From: Bacteroidota bacterium
Lineage (GTDB): Bacteria; Bacteroidota; Bacteroidia; Chitinophagales; Chitinophagaceae
Length of the DNA: 44,527 nt
Assembly: GCA_018267615.1 (NCBI GenBank)
Contig: JAFDYD010000029.1
Span: 1-44,527 of the forward strand
Direction: 5' to 3'
The translations under genes and the position numbers were made by a program. Below are positions 8,366 through 17,400 of the stretch, one piece after another; positions within the stretch are counted from its first letter, which is position 1, and each line of letters opens with the position of its first letter. The notes under the pieces are model-generated. The model saw only the letters and a list, made by a program, of their open reading frames with translations. It did not search any database and was not told the origin of the DNA.

Positions 8366-11300
8366 TTAAGATTTTGAAACGCTGATCTTCGTTCCTTTGA
8401 GCGGCGCTGAATCAATAACCAACTTGGCACCCGACTCCCTTGCACGGTTTGTCATATTTTCCAGGCCATAATGCCCATTGTATTGTTGCTGTCTCACAAA
8501 ACCTTTTCCATTGTCTTCAATGGTGATCGAATAAACTTTATCATTTTCAGATTGAATGGTCAGAAAAATTTTCTCAGCTTGCGAATGCCTGAACGAATTA
8601 CTGATTGCTTCCTGGCAGATTCTGAAAACATTCAACGCTTCCGTTGGCGAGAATTTATATTTTCCTTGTATGTTTTCATGAATAACAGTTTCTACTTGTG
8701 GATGTAAAATAAATTGCGATTGTAGAAATGATTTTAGTTTGTCGGCTAGTTCATCCAGGTTAATCGATTCTTTTTTCATTGCCCAGATCGTTTCGCGAAG
8801 ATCATCTACGAGGTTTTTAGCAGTATCATTTACAACGGACAATCTTTTTTTCTCATCTTCTTTATTAAACGATTCCGGCATATCAACCAGCCAGTCGATA
8901 TTACTGCTGATATAACTTAGTTGCGATCCGATATTATCGTGGAGTTCCCGGGATATTCTTTCACGTTCATTAACCAATTGCTGACTTATTTCCAGCTTTC
9001 GCAATTTCATTCGATATCGCTCGCGGATGATATAATAACTGATACCAAAGATGATGAGGATAGAGATCAGTGTGGATGAAACAATAGCCCACCATGTTTC
9101 CCACCACGGCGGATCGATAATAATTGCTATTTTTTTGACGAGAGTATTGGTAGAAAAAAGTATTGGACTGCAATTGATCTCCAGCGTATATGTTCCGGGT
9201 TGCAGTGAGTAGCGGATATTTGTAGGCTGGTTGGTAGTCTGCCAGTTTGTTTCCGATCCTCTCATGCGATAGTTGTAAACATATTCATTTGGATTCAAAA
9301 GTCCTGACGCAGCAATATCAAATTGCAACCTGCTGCGATTGTATGGCAGCCTGATTGAATCTTTTTCCCATGCGCCTCCAAATAAATTATATAAAGAATC
9401 ATTTACCATGAAACGCGTGATATTAATTTCGGAAGAATCTCTTTTGACAGAAAGATATGAAGGATAAAAAGCAGTGATGCCATTGACGCCGCCAAAAAAA
9501 AGTTTTCCTGACGATGATTTTGTTGACGCGAGCGTGTTAAATTCATTTTCCTGCAAACCCATTTCCCTGGTGTAGTTAATGATCTTTCCTTCATCGGAAA
9601 TATAGGAAAGTCCAAAATGCGTGCTGGCAAAAAAACCTTTTCTGTTTTTGTCTGCAGGCTCTAATGAATAAATAATTTCACTCAGGAGCCCGGAATTACG
9701 AGTAAAATGATTCGTTAACTGTCCCGCTGTATTATAGACATAGATACCATTATCGGTGCCGGCCCAAATACGATGTTTATCATCTTCAACCATAACACGG
9801 ATTAATTTCTGCGCGATGGGCACGTTTATGAATTTACCCGTTGAATCAATTTTTATAATTGAACCGGAAAGAGTGGCAGCCCATAAAGATTTATCAGAAG
9901 TATAAACAAAACAAGAAATCATCCGGTTATTAATGGCGGATTTCGAAATCGTGCCTGCAATAATTTCGAACTTGTCTTTTTTCACCAGCACACGCAATAC
10001 ATCAGTTTTCGTACCGATAAGTATTATTGAATCGTCTATACGTTGTACGTTATTATAATAGGAACTATTCAGTGTGTCCGGGCGGTTTCTGATATTCACC
10101 TTGGTGAATTTTTTTTCTTTGCTATTCAGGTCGTACCAATCCTGGCCCGTGATCAGGAGGTAATGATCCTTAGAGATTTTTTCGATATTTAACGGATTGA
10201 TGATCCTTTTGTCTTTTAAAGGTGAGTTCCACAAAGTGTTGCCAGCAGAATCATACAGCTCAGCAGAACCTGAGTACGTGCATGCAACCAGGTTCCCATT
10301 TTCGTTGTCATAATACAATGCCTTCTCAAATCGGTCTTTTTGATTCGGATAAAAAATATAACCGAATGGCGTTTCTGCGTTTTGTATTCTTTTTATGTCT
10401 TCATTCGTCAATAACCAGATCCGCTGAAATGGATCTTCATAAACAATTTGTATATAGCCGGAATTCAAAAGAGGTTCACGCGTGAGCGAAATAATCTCCC
10501 GCTTGCAGGAGCAAGAGATATCAATTTCGTAGAGCTGTCTTTCTACGCTTACCAAAAGATGATGATCCGATGATAACTGGATTGAAAATCTCGATACCTG
10601 CGCCACATTTGGAACGAGCTTGAACAAAATCTTTTTGGATAAAATTCTGTCTGCGATATTGATATAAGAGATGCCATCATAGGAGGCAACGAATAATTTC
10701 TGATCATCACATTCCAATCCTAAAATCTTTGATTCCGGATAATTAATAATCGACGATTGGTGTGTGACCGTATTAATTTGAAGAATGGTATTTATAGAAG
10801 CTCTCACGAAAAGAAAATTGTTGTTGATGACTACAAGTTTTCTTGAAATATTATATTCTTCTCCATCGATAAGGCCGGAGACATTGTGATTTTCTACGGT
10901 TGGGGTTGAATCAAACTTCTCATTCCTATTATGAAAAATAACAACTCCTTTGTTTTGTTCGAAACACCAGATGCCTTCAACGGTTTCTTTCAATGGCATC
11001 AGCGAATATGAAATACGATCGCTGTCTGCAATGGAAATTATTTTTCGGAAGGAATTATTTTCAGCATCGTATTCCAGGATACCTTTTTTATAACCGATCA
11101 ATATAGAACCAGTTTTGCCTTTCAAAAAAAATACCGGGTAGTTAATATGGATGGTATCATTTCCTATCACCGGGTTTACTAACTGCAATGTGTAACCGTT
11201 GTAACGCTGAATGCCGTTTGATGTGGAAACCCAGGTGAGACCCTGTCCATCTGTAATAACGCCGTTGATAGAATTGCTCACCAATCCCTGTTCATAGTTG

Positions 11301-11407
11301 ATCGTTGTAACGGGACATCTTTTTGCGCCTGTCTCGTTTTTATATTGAGCATGTAATTCAAGGCCGGTAAATAGCAGAAGAAGCGATATGCATTTTAATT
11401 GCAACAT
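8366..11407 (-). CDS. Two-propeller/Y_Y_Y sensor histidine kinase
   Basis: 1013 residues. Signal peptide (LLLLFTGLELHAQ). A long periplasmic sensor of reg_prop-type beta-propeller repeats (for example GLTWVSTSNGIQRYNGY and HRIWAGTDNGIYVYN) is followed by a Y_Y_Y Ig-like domain (about 700-760, NPNEYVYNYRMRGSE). One transmembrane helix (about 775-797) leads to HisKA_3 with His823 in SRELHDNIGSQ and to HATPase with QEAISNSFRHS, EDNGKGF and HYGLENMTNRA. Unlike classical hybrid HTCS proteins there is no fused receiver or AraC domain; the separate regulator next door takes that role. Such sensors often respond to glycans, but no polysaccharide genes are nearby, so the ligand is open. Confidence 0.9.
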   Translation of the reverse strand: MLQLKCISLLLLFTGLELHAQYKNETGAKRCPVTTINYEQGLVSNSINGVITDGQGLTWVSTSNGIQRYNGYTLQLVNPVIGNDTIHINYPVFFLKGKTGSILIGYKKGILEYDAENNSFRKIISIADSDRISYSLMPLKETVEGIWCFEQNKGVVIFHNRNEKFDSTPTVENHNVSGLIDGEEYNISRKLVVINNNFLFVRASINTILQINTVTHQSSIINYPESKILGLECDDQKLFVASYDGISYINIADRILSKKILFKLVPNVAQVSRFSIQLSSDHHLLVSVERQLYEIDISCSCKREIISLTREPLLNSGYIQIVYEDPFQRIWLLTNEDIKRIQNAETPFGYIFYPNQKDRFEKALYYDNENGNLVACTYSGSAELYDSAGNTLWNSPLKDKRIINPLNIEKISKDHYLLITGQDWYDLNSKEKKFTKVNIRNRPDTLNSSYYNNVQRIDDSIILIGTKTDVLRVLVKKDKFEIIAGTISKSAINNRMISCFVYTSDKSLWAATLSGSIIKIDSTGKFINVPIAQKLIRVMVEDDKHRIWAGTDNGIYVYNTAGQLTNHFTRNSGLLSEIIYSLEPADKNRKGFFASTHFGLSYISDEGKIINYTREMGLQENEFNTLASTKSSSGKLFFGGVNGITAFYPSYLSVKRDSSEINITRFMVNDSLYNLFGGAWEKDSIRLPYNRSRLQFDIAASGLLNPNEYVYNYRMRGSETNWQTTNQPTNIRYSLQPGTYTLEINCSPILFSTNTLVKKIAIIIDPPWWETWWAIVSSTLISILIIFGISYYIIRERYRMKLRKLEISQQLVNERERISRELHDNIGSQLSYISSNIDWLVDMPESFNKEDEKKRLSVVNDTAKNLVDDLRETIWAMKKESINLDELADKLKSFLQSQFILHPQVETVIHENIQGKYKFSPTEALNVFRICQEAISNSFRHSQAEKIFLTIQSENDKVYSITIEDNGKGFVRQQQYNGHYGLENMTNRARESGAKLVIDSAPLKGTKISVSKS

Positions 11408-11519
11408 TAATGAGCTGGTCCAGGAATCTGGCTGCGTATAGTTTCATTTAAAATACAAAAATGATCGCATACATCTTCACACTATTTTTTTAGCCGGCCC
11501 TGAATGCCGGGCAAATGGA

Positions 11520-12611
11520 TTAATTGAAAGATATTTCTCTGATCACATTGTTGTGCGTGTCGGCCACAAATATGGCGCTGCCGTTTACAAGAATACCAAT
11601 CGGGAAATTAAAAGTAGCAGTTGCAGCGGGACCATCCGCCAAACCCTGCACCCCGGAACCAGCAAGTGTTGTGACGTTCCCGGAAGCGGATACTTCGCGA
11701 ATAACATTGTTGTAAGTGTCCGCAACATACAGGTTGCCTCCCGAATCGAAAGTACATCCAAGTGGATAATAGAAAGTGGCGCTTGCTGCCGCACCGTTCG
11801 TAAGTCCTTTGGCTCCGGTGCCAGCATAGGTGCTGACCATGCCCGTGGAAACTGAAATCTTGCGAATTGAATTATTCAATATATCTGCGACATAAATATT
11901 GCCACTCGGATCTATAGCCAACCCGTATGGATCATTAAAGGTGGCACTTGCAACAGCACCGTTATCAAAACCAGCAACGCCCGTTCCGGCATAAGTACTT
12001 ACCTCACCACTGGATAAATTAATTTTTCGGATCACGTTGTTATGTCCGTCGGCAACAAAAAGATTATTATTTGCATCGACCACGATTCCTTCCGGGAAAT
12101 TAAATTGCGCAGATGCAGCCGCGCCATCTTTATATCCGGCAGTTCCTGTTCCCGCAAGCGTGATCACATTTCCCGAAGCAGTTATTTCACGTATCATATT
12201 ATTTTCTTCGTCTGCGATATAGAGATTGCCGTGCGTGTCGAATGCAATGTTTGCAGTTCCGTTGAACTCTGCATTCGACGTGGTACCATTTAAAAAGCCT
12301 GCAGTGCCGGTGCCAGCAAAATTCGCTACAGCCGCATTGGTTGTATTGATTGTGCGGATTTTATTATTTCCAAAATCTCCCACATAGAGTAATGAACTCC
12401 CACCTACAACGATGGATGAAGGGAATGTGAAACTGGCAGCAGCGCCGGTACCATTTACGGCGCCAGATGTGCCGGAGCCCGCGTAGGTACTCACGGTGGC
12501 ACCGCTGTTATTATTTTTTTTTACAGGCGCCGCACTTTTCGAACATGAATAAATCAGTACGGATATCGCCGCCAGCAACAGGATTATTTTTATTTGAAAT
12601 ATTTTTTTCAT
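11520..12611 (-). CDS. NHL-repeat beta-propeller lipoprotein
   Basis: 363 residues from the ATG at 12611. An upstream in-frame ATG at 12686 would add 25 residues before the signal sequence and is rejected. Lipoprotein signal: MKKIFQIKIILLLAAISVLIYSC. After a short Ser/Lys/Asn linker come six repeats of about 50-54 residues, each with the pattern YAGTG.AG..NG.A..A.F..P.G...D..GN.Y.AD..NN.IR.I. This is typical of NHL repeats and predicts a six-bladed propeller anchored in a membrane, probably for binding protein or glycan. It sits downstream of the outer-membrane barrel gene with 84 bp between, so co-transcription is likely. Confidence 0.85.
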   Translation of the reverse strand: MKKIFQIKIILLLAAISVLIYSCSKSAAPVKKNNNSGATVSTYAGSGTSGAVNGTGAAASFTFPSSIVVGGSSLLYVGDFGNNKIRTINTTNAAVANFAGTGTAGFLNGTTSNAEFNGTANIAFDTHGNLYIADEENNMIREITASGNVITLAGTGTAGYKDGAAASAQFNFPEGIVVDANNNLFVADGHNNVIRKINLSSGEVSTYAGTGVAGFDNGAVASATFNDPYGLAIDPSGNIYVADILNNSIRKISVSTGMVSTYAGTGAKGLTNGAAASATFYYPLGCTFDSGGNLYVADTYNNVIREVSASGNVTTLAGSGVQGLADGPAATATFNFPIGILVNGSAIFVADTHNNVIREISFN

Positions 12612-12695
12612 TTTACCAACAATGAATGATGAATAATTTAAATTTTCGATAGGTTTCGTTGATGCGAAACACCAATCACGAATCAATAAGCATGA

Positions 12696-13211
12696 TCAGA
12701 AATTGAAACCGACTCGGACAGCAACGACTCCGCCGCTCGCATTAAAATTCATTCCATAACGCAGCCCGATTTCGAAAGCATTCGCTGTGTAGCCGATAGT
12801 GGGCGCAGCAATAAAAGAACCGTTATTGAGCGAACTCACGCCTCCATTCTTACCGTAGTAAGTTTTGAAACTTGCGTAACCCACTTCACCCATAAAAAAT
12901 AAATGATGCTGTATAATGTATTTGTATCCTACCCTGAAAGGAATTTCCAATGCTACTTTTTCCGGCTGGCCTTCTATTTTCTTTGGTGCAAAACCGACTC
13001 CGCCGGTAGTGAGTGTTGCGAAACCAGGTCCGGCGTGAAAGGAAAATCTCACCGTTATTCCCATTGAGAAATTGTACAAATTGGTAAGTTGTCCCGTTGG
13101 TATGCCTGGTTCAAAACCGAAACCAACGCTGAATTTTTTTGATTCCTTTTGAGCATGTGCTTGCGTAAGGCATAGCAATGCCACTAAACAAATGAGAATT
13201 GTTTTTTTCAT
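12696..13211 (-). CDS. Outer-membrane beta-barrel protein
   Basis: 171 residues with a signal peptide (MKKTILICLVALLCLTQAHAQ). The mature part alternates short amphipathic strands and ends in an aromatic residue (VRVGFNF), the usual C-terminal signature for barrel insertion. The length suits an eight-stranded porin-like barrel of the kind common in Bacteroidota. No ligand-specific motif is visible. It is followed on the same strand by the NHL lipoprotein, which could be its surface or periplasmic partner. Confidence 0.75.
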   Translation of the reverse strand: MKKTILICLVALLCLTQAHAQKESKKFSVGFGFEPGIPTGQLTNLYNFSMGITVRFSFHAGPGFATLTTGGVGFAPKKIEGQPEKVALEIPFRVGYKYIIQHHLFFMGEVGYASFKTYYGKNGGVSSLNNGSFIAAPTIGYTANAFEIGLRYGMNFNASGGVVAVRVGFNF

Positions 13212-13401
13212 ACACGTTTATGTTTAAAGATTAAAAAATACCGACTGTGTTTTTTCTAGTTAGCTTTCTCAGTGAGCTATGAAATTTTCTGTAAGATTAA
13301 ATACTTATGGAAGCGACGGCAATAACTACTATGGGTTATTTTGGGAAAGAGGTTGTAAATACAACGCGATAGAATTATCGTGATCGTTATTAGCTTCGAA
13401 A

Positions 13402-13433
13402 TTTGGAGTTGCCAGTAATTGCGATAATCTTTG
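13402..13433 (+). promoter_or_regulatory. Possible Bacteroidota-type promoter for the 135-residue membrane protein gene
   Basis: TTTG at 13402-13405 is followed 19 bases later by TAATCTTTG at 13425-13433. This is close to, but one base longer than, the TAnnTTTG element of the Bacteroidota -7 box. It lies 75 bp upstream of the start at 13508. Weak evidence only. Confidence 0.25.
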
Positions 13434-13507
13434 CGTTGTAGGCAATTGACAAAGACAGTTTTTAAGAGGACAAAACATTTTAAACACATTACCTAAATTC
13501 ATTTACT

Positions 13508-13915
13508 ATGGCAATGGGCGGCTCTCCCACAATTGGTTTAATTGCTTACACTTCGATAAAATTAATTGGATACAGTTTTGCTGGAAAAAAACTAAATCAA
13601 TGGTACAAAGTCTCATGGCCAAGATCTTTTGTTTTTGGTGTAGTGCGTACAATTTTGGGTGTGGTAGTCGGAATTTCAGTTCTTTTTTTATTGGACAAGG
13701 TTGATTCGGCTATTGGTAACCGCTTTTTATTGTTTTTAATTCCCGTTAGATTTTTTGAATGGTATGTAATTATTTATTTTTTTTATGAAAGACATAATTA
13801 TTCATTTAGAAGAATTGCAGGACGCTGTTTTTCTGGAATTTTGTGGTCATTCGCATTAGACATTCCCGCGATTGCGGCCGTATTTGTGATTCCGGGTGGA
13901 GTGTGGGTTTGTTAA
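13508..13915 (+). CDS. Small integral membrane protein, unknown function
   Basis: 135 residues, mostly hydrophobic, with about three to four membrane segments: near residues 8-25, 46-63, 71-93 and 105-130. The segment FLIPVRFFEWYVIIYFFYERHNYSFRRI contains conserved-looking aromatic and basic residues, but I cannot assign a family. It stands alone, in the same direction as the large ATPase gene 520 bp downstream. Nothing links the two beyond order. Confidence 0.6.
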   Translation: MAMGGSPTIGLIAYTSIKLIGYSFAGKKLNQWYKVSWPRSFVFGVVRTILGVVVGISVLFLLDKVDSAIGNRFLLFLIPVRFFEWYVIIYFFYERHNYSFRRIAGRCFSGILWSFALDIPAIAAVFVIPGGVWVC

Positions 13916-14437
13916 TCCAACCAGGTGCAAGTTTTTTTTGATTTGCAAAACAGGAATCTGGCGCAAGTGTTCCCGCAAGACATTTGCGAGCTAAAATAAT
14001 TTTTAAGTTATGTCTTGCGGGACTACTTGTGCCGGCATAAATGCATCCGGATTTTCGCTTTTAAGAAATTATTGTAAGATTAAAAATTGCTCCAATAAAA
14101 TTGACAGAGTTATTACTGATTTAATTTTCTATATTCAGGCACAAGTAGCGCGCAGGCTGCAAGATGATTTAGTGTTAAATTCGTGCGTGCCTGGGGGCAT
14201 TGATCGAATATCCGTTTTTATGTTTGAATTGTTAACTGCGAATTTTTTCTTCTGATTCTCGATGGCTTAAAAAACAAACTGAAACACTACCCGGTTTTTC
14301 TTTCAATCCCATACTTGGTATTTTTAGTATATTTAACAATACGACGCTTTTCTACCTCTGTTCATCTTGATCTGCGGCCAGTGATCCGTATTCTGCACTT
14401 TATTTAAATTCCTTTTCGCGAAATTCTCATTAATGCT
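13916..14437. repeat. 522-bp intergenic region with GGCACAAGTAGTCCCGCAAGACAT-type palindrome
   Basis: No convincing gene; the 81-residue open frame at 14010-14255 starts inside the palindrome and looks like chance. The 24-bp arms at 13960-13983 and 14010-14033 pair with three mismatches around a 26-base loop. A third, partial copy of the arm (GGCACAAGTAGCGCGCAGGCTGCAAG) begins at 14138, and GGTGCAAGT at 13923 may be a fourth. The 400 bp before the ATPase start presumably carries its promoter, but I see no clear box. Confidence 0.6.
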
Positions 14438-17400
14438 ATGAATATCGAAAAGAAAAAATTATTTATTCGAATCGTTGCGACGTTTCTTGTTTTTGTAATC
14501 ATGCTTCCGCTGCTTGCAAAATTTGGGATGTCATTATTTAATAAAGAAGAGGCTACCAAATGGATGACAGATAAAATAAAACTGCTCAATCCAAAAATTG
14601 CAGAGGGCATACTGAAATTTGGATGGCAACTTCCATTTGCAGCTTTCTTGTCCTGGGGGTTTTATAAAAAATACAGTAAGGATATAGCGGACCGGCTGAC
14701 AAACAAAGCTTTGGCAGAGTATACGATCTTTAGAGCTGGTAAAATAGAAATTAAAAATAAATTAACCGGGCTCACACAATACTATCATGATTTTTCCGCG
14801 GAACTCAAAGTCGCGCAAAACTTTTTTGGCCGCGAAGAGATATTTTCTTTTTTGGAAAATTTTCAAAAATCCAATGCCTGTGGTTATGTACGTCTGACCG
14901 CGTCCGCGGGTCTTGGCAAAAGCGCGCTTGCTGCTGCAGTTGCTTCTCGTTTCGATGCGCCCGGTTTTTTCGCAAGTGCCTATCGTGGTACTACTGAAGC
15001 AAGTGTTTGTCTGAATCATTTGAGTGTTGTTTTCATTGCACAACATTCGCTGCCCATTGATCATTTGGATTTACGCTCCGGGGAAAATTCGGTATTTTTT
15101 GAAAATATATTGTTGCAATGCGCACAAGAAAGCAATGGTAAACCGATTTGGTTTGTTGTTGATGGCCTGGATGAAGCCGCTGAGGCTAAACAAGGCAACA
15201 CACTGATGTTACCAACCAGGCTTCCGCCCGGCGTTTTTGCATTTGTAACACAGCGTCCCGGCCAGTATCCTTTACTCACGGATCCGTCAACGCCTATTGC
15301 TGACTACGAGATCACTTGGGATTCGCCATTTCAGCAGAATGCCATCGAACACGTCATTGTTGCGAGATTAAAAAATCCTCTTGCGGCAAAGGCATTGCAG
15401 AAATTAAAACCACCACGAACTGTTGAAAGTTTTGCAAGCATGCTCCATGAAATGAGCGAAGGCAATTTTATGTTCTTAAGTTATCTTTTTGCAGATCTGG
15501 AGAGAGGCGATTTTCATTTTCTCGATGAAGCACATCCCGTAAAAAACCTGGGCGGATATTATGAAATCATCTGGAAACAGATCGAGTCGAAATCAAACCA
15601 GCAGGATTTGTGGAAGTCGCTCTATCGACCTGTAATCGGTTTGCTAGCTGCAGCTCGCGAGCCGGTGTCACTGGCATGGATAAGCGATGTGAGCAGGATT
15701 TCGAAAACAGAACTGCGTGAGCGTGCATTGAGAGATTGGGAACGATTTCTGCGAAAAGACGGTCGCGGGGAAAAAGAACAATGGTCAATCATTCATCGTT
15801 CCTTCGGAGATTTTATCGCAGCGAAAATTGACATTACTGAAATGCATGCCTTGATCGGTTCCTATTTTCTGAAGACCGCTAATTGGCCTAGCCATGACCG
15901 TTATGCTGTGCGACACCTTACCACGCACCTGCGCCTGGGCGGAAACCGGCAATTATTTGAACTCTTGCAAAATTCCGCCTTCTTCGAGCAACAGATTTCT
16001 TTTGACCGAACGGGTATGATGTTTGAAAGCGACCTGGACAACGGCGTCAGGCTTGCTGAAAAAATCAACGAAGACGAAATTCGTCGGGGAGGCAAAGCTT
16101 CATGTATCGATGAGGGAGTCCGGTTTGCACTTGAGAAATATACGCTCAAAAGTTATTGGGAAAATTTTTTACCGAGTTCTTTAAAAGCGCTGTTGCAGGC
16201 GAAAATATTAAAAGATTCCGAAGCATACGACCTGGCGATCAGGAGCAGTGAACCTTCTCCAAATAGTTACAGGCTAAGCGCCATTGCCCCGGTTATTGAT
16301 CAACGATTTATTTTGCCGGCAGTAGATGTTGCTGAATCTTTCGATGATCCGGAACATACTTGCCGTGTATTGATCGCGCTGTACAAGCGGCTACCAGCAA
16401 ATGATCAGCTTACATTGCAAAACAAATTACAAACATACTCGCGGGCCATTGAAGATCCGAGTCTGCGAATTGAAACCATGTTGAACATCGCTGAAGAATT
16501 ATCAGGTCCGGCTAAGGACCAAATGATGGAGGAGGCGCTTGAGTCCGTTCAGAAAATCGAAGATGGTGATGAAGATTCTTCATACCTGATTGCCCTTGCT
16601 GAAAATTTGAAAAAGCCGGAACTAATTGCAGACGCGGAAAAAGCAGCGCGAAAGATCGATGATCCTGAGCAAAAGATCAGCAAATTAATCGAACTGATTC
16701 CGGTAATAGAATCTGGCAAAAAATCTTCACTCGCAAATGAAATCATCGGGCTTTTAAAAAATAGTGAGATTGAAAATAGTATCAAGGCTGATTTGTTTTC
16801 TTCTTTGATAGCGACTTCAACTACAGCGTTGGTGAATCCAATCGTGGAAGAAGCATTGTTGTTCATCAAACAAATTAATGAGCCGGAACTTAAAGCAGCG
16901 CTGCTCGTAACCGCAAGCGATAGCGTGGAGGAACCGCAGCGTTCGGCTTTGTTGAAAGAATCTGAAACATATACCATACAAACAGAATCAATCGAAGAAA
17001 AATGTAAAAATTTTGCGCGGCTCGCCGAAAAAATCCCTGAAAAAGAAAATGAATTCAGCGAGAAAATAGTAAGTATCCTGCGGGAGGGATTTGGAAATGA
17101 TTTTCAAGAAAAGGCAAATGCTATTCTCGATGTATTGCCTCTTAGTAAAAAGAAATTAAAAAATGATCTGCTCGAAGAGGCGCTCCTGGCTGTTCGAAAA
17201 ATAAATGACCCGATCCGGAAATCCAGGTTGCTTATCAAACTTGGAAATGAATTTGAGAATGAACAACAAGCTGTGATTTTTAAAGAAATTGCCGACATTC
17301 CGGGAGGTATTCTGGTGATAGGTGGATTGAGACATGACGAGGTGGAGCGAATTGAATTGTTAGGATCACTCGCTAATGAAACCACTGGGGATGTCAAAAA

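Noticed and set aside
8366..11407. Hybrid two-component system (HTCS) call
   Set aside because: No receiver or AraC domain follows the HATPase domain; the protein ends after the kinase core.
12612..12686. Upstream ATG for the NHL lipoprotein
   Set aside because: It would bury the lipoprotein signal behind 25 residues.
13277..13489. 70-residue minus-strand open frame in a divergent gap
   Set aside because: It has no features and occupies the promoter region of the plus-strand membrane protein.
13960..14165. CRISPR array
   Set aside because: Repeated arms are inverted rather than direct, few, and irregularly spaced; no cas genes.
14010..14255. 81-residue open frame before the STAND gene
   Set aside because: It begins within a palindromic repeat, has no recognisable features and an atypical Cys-rich composition.
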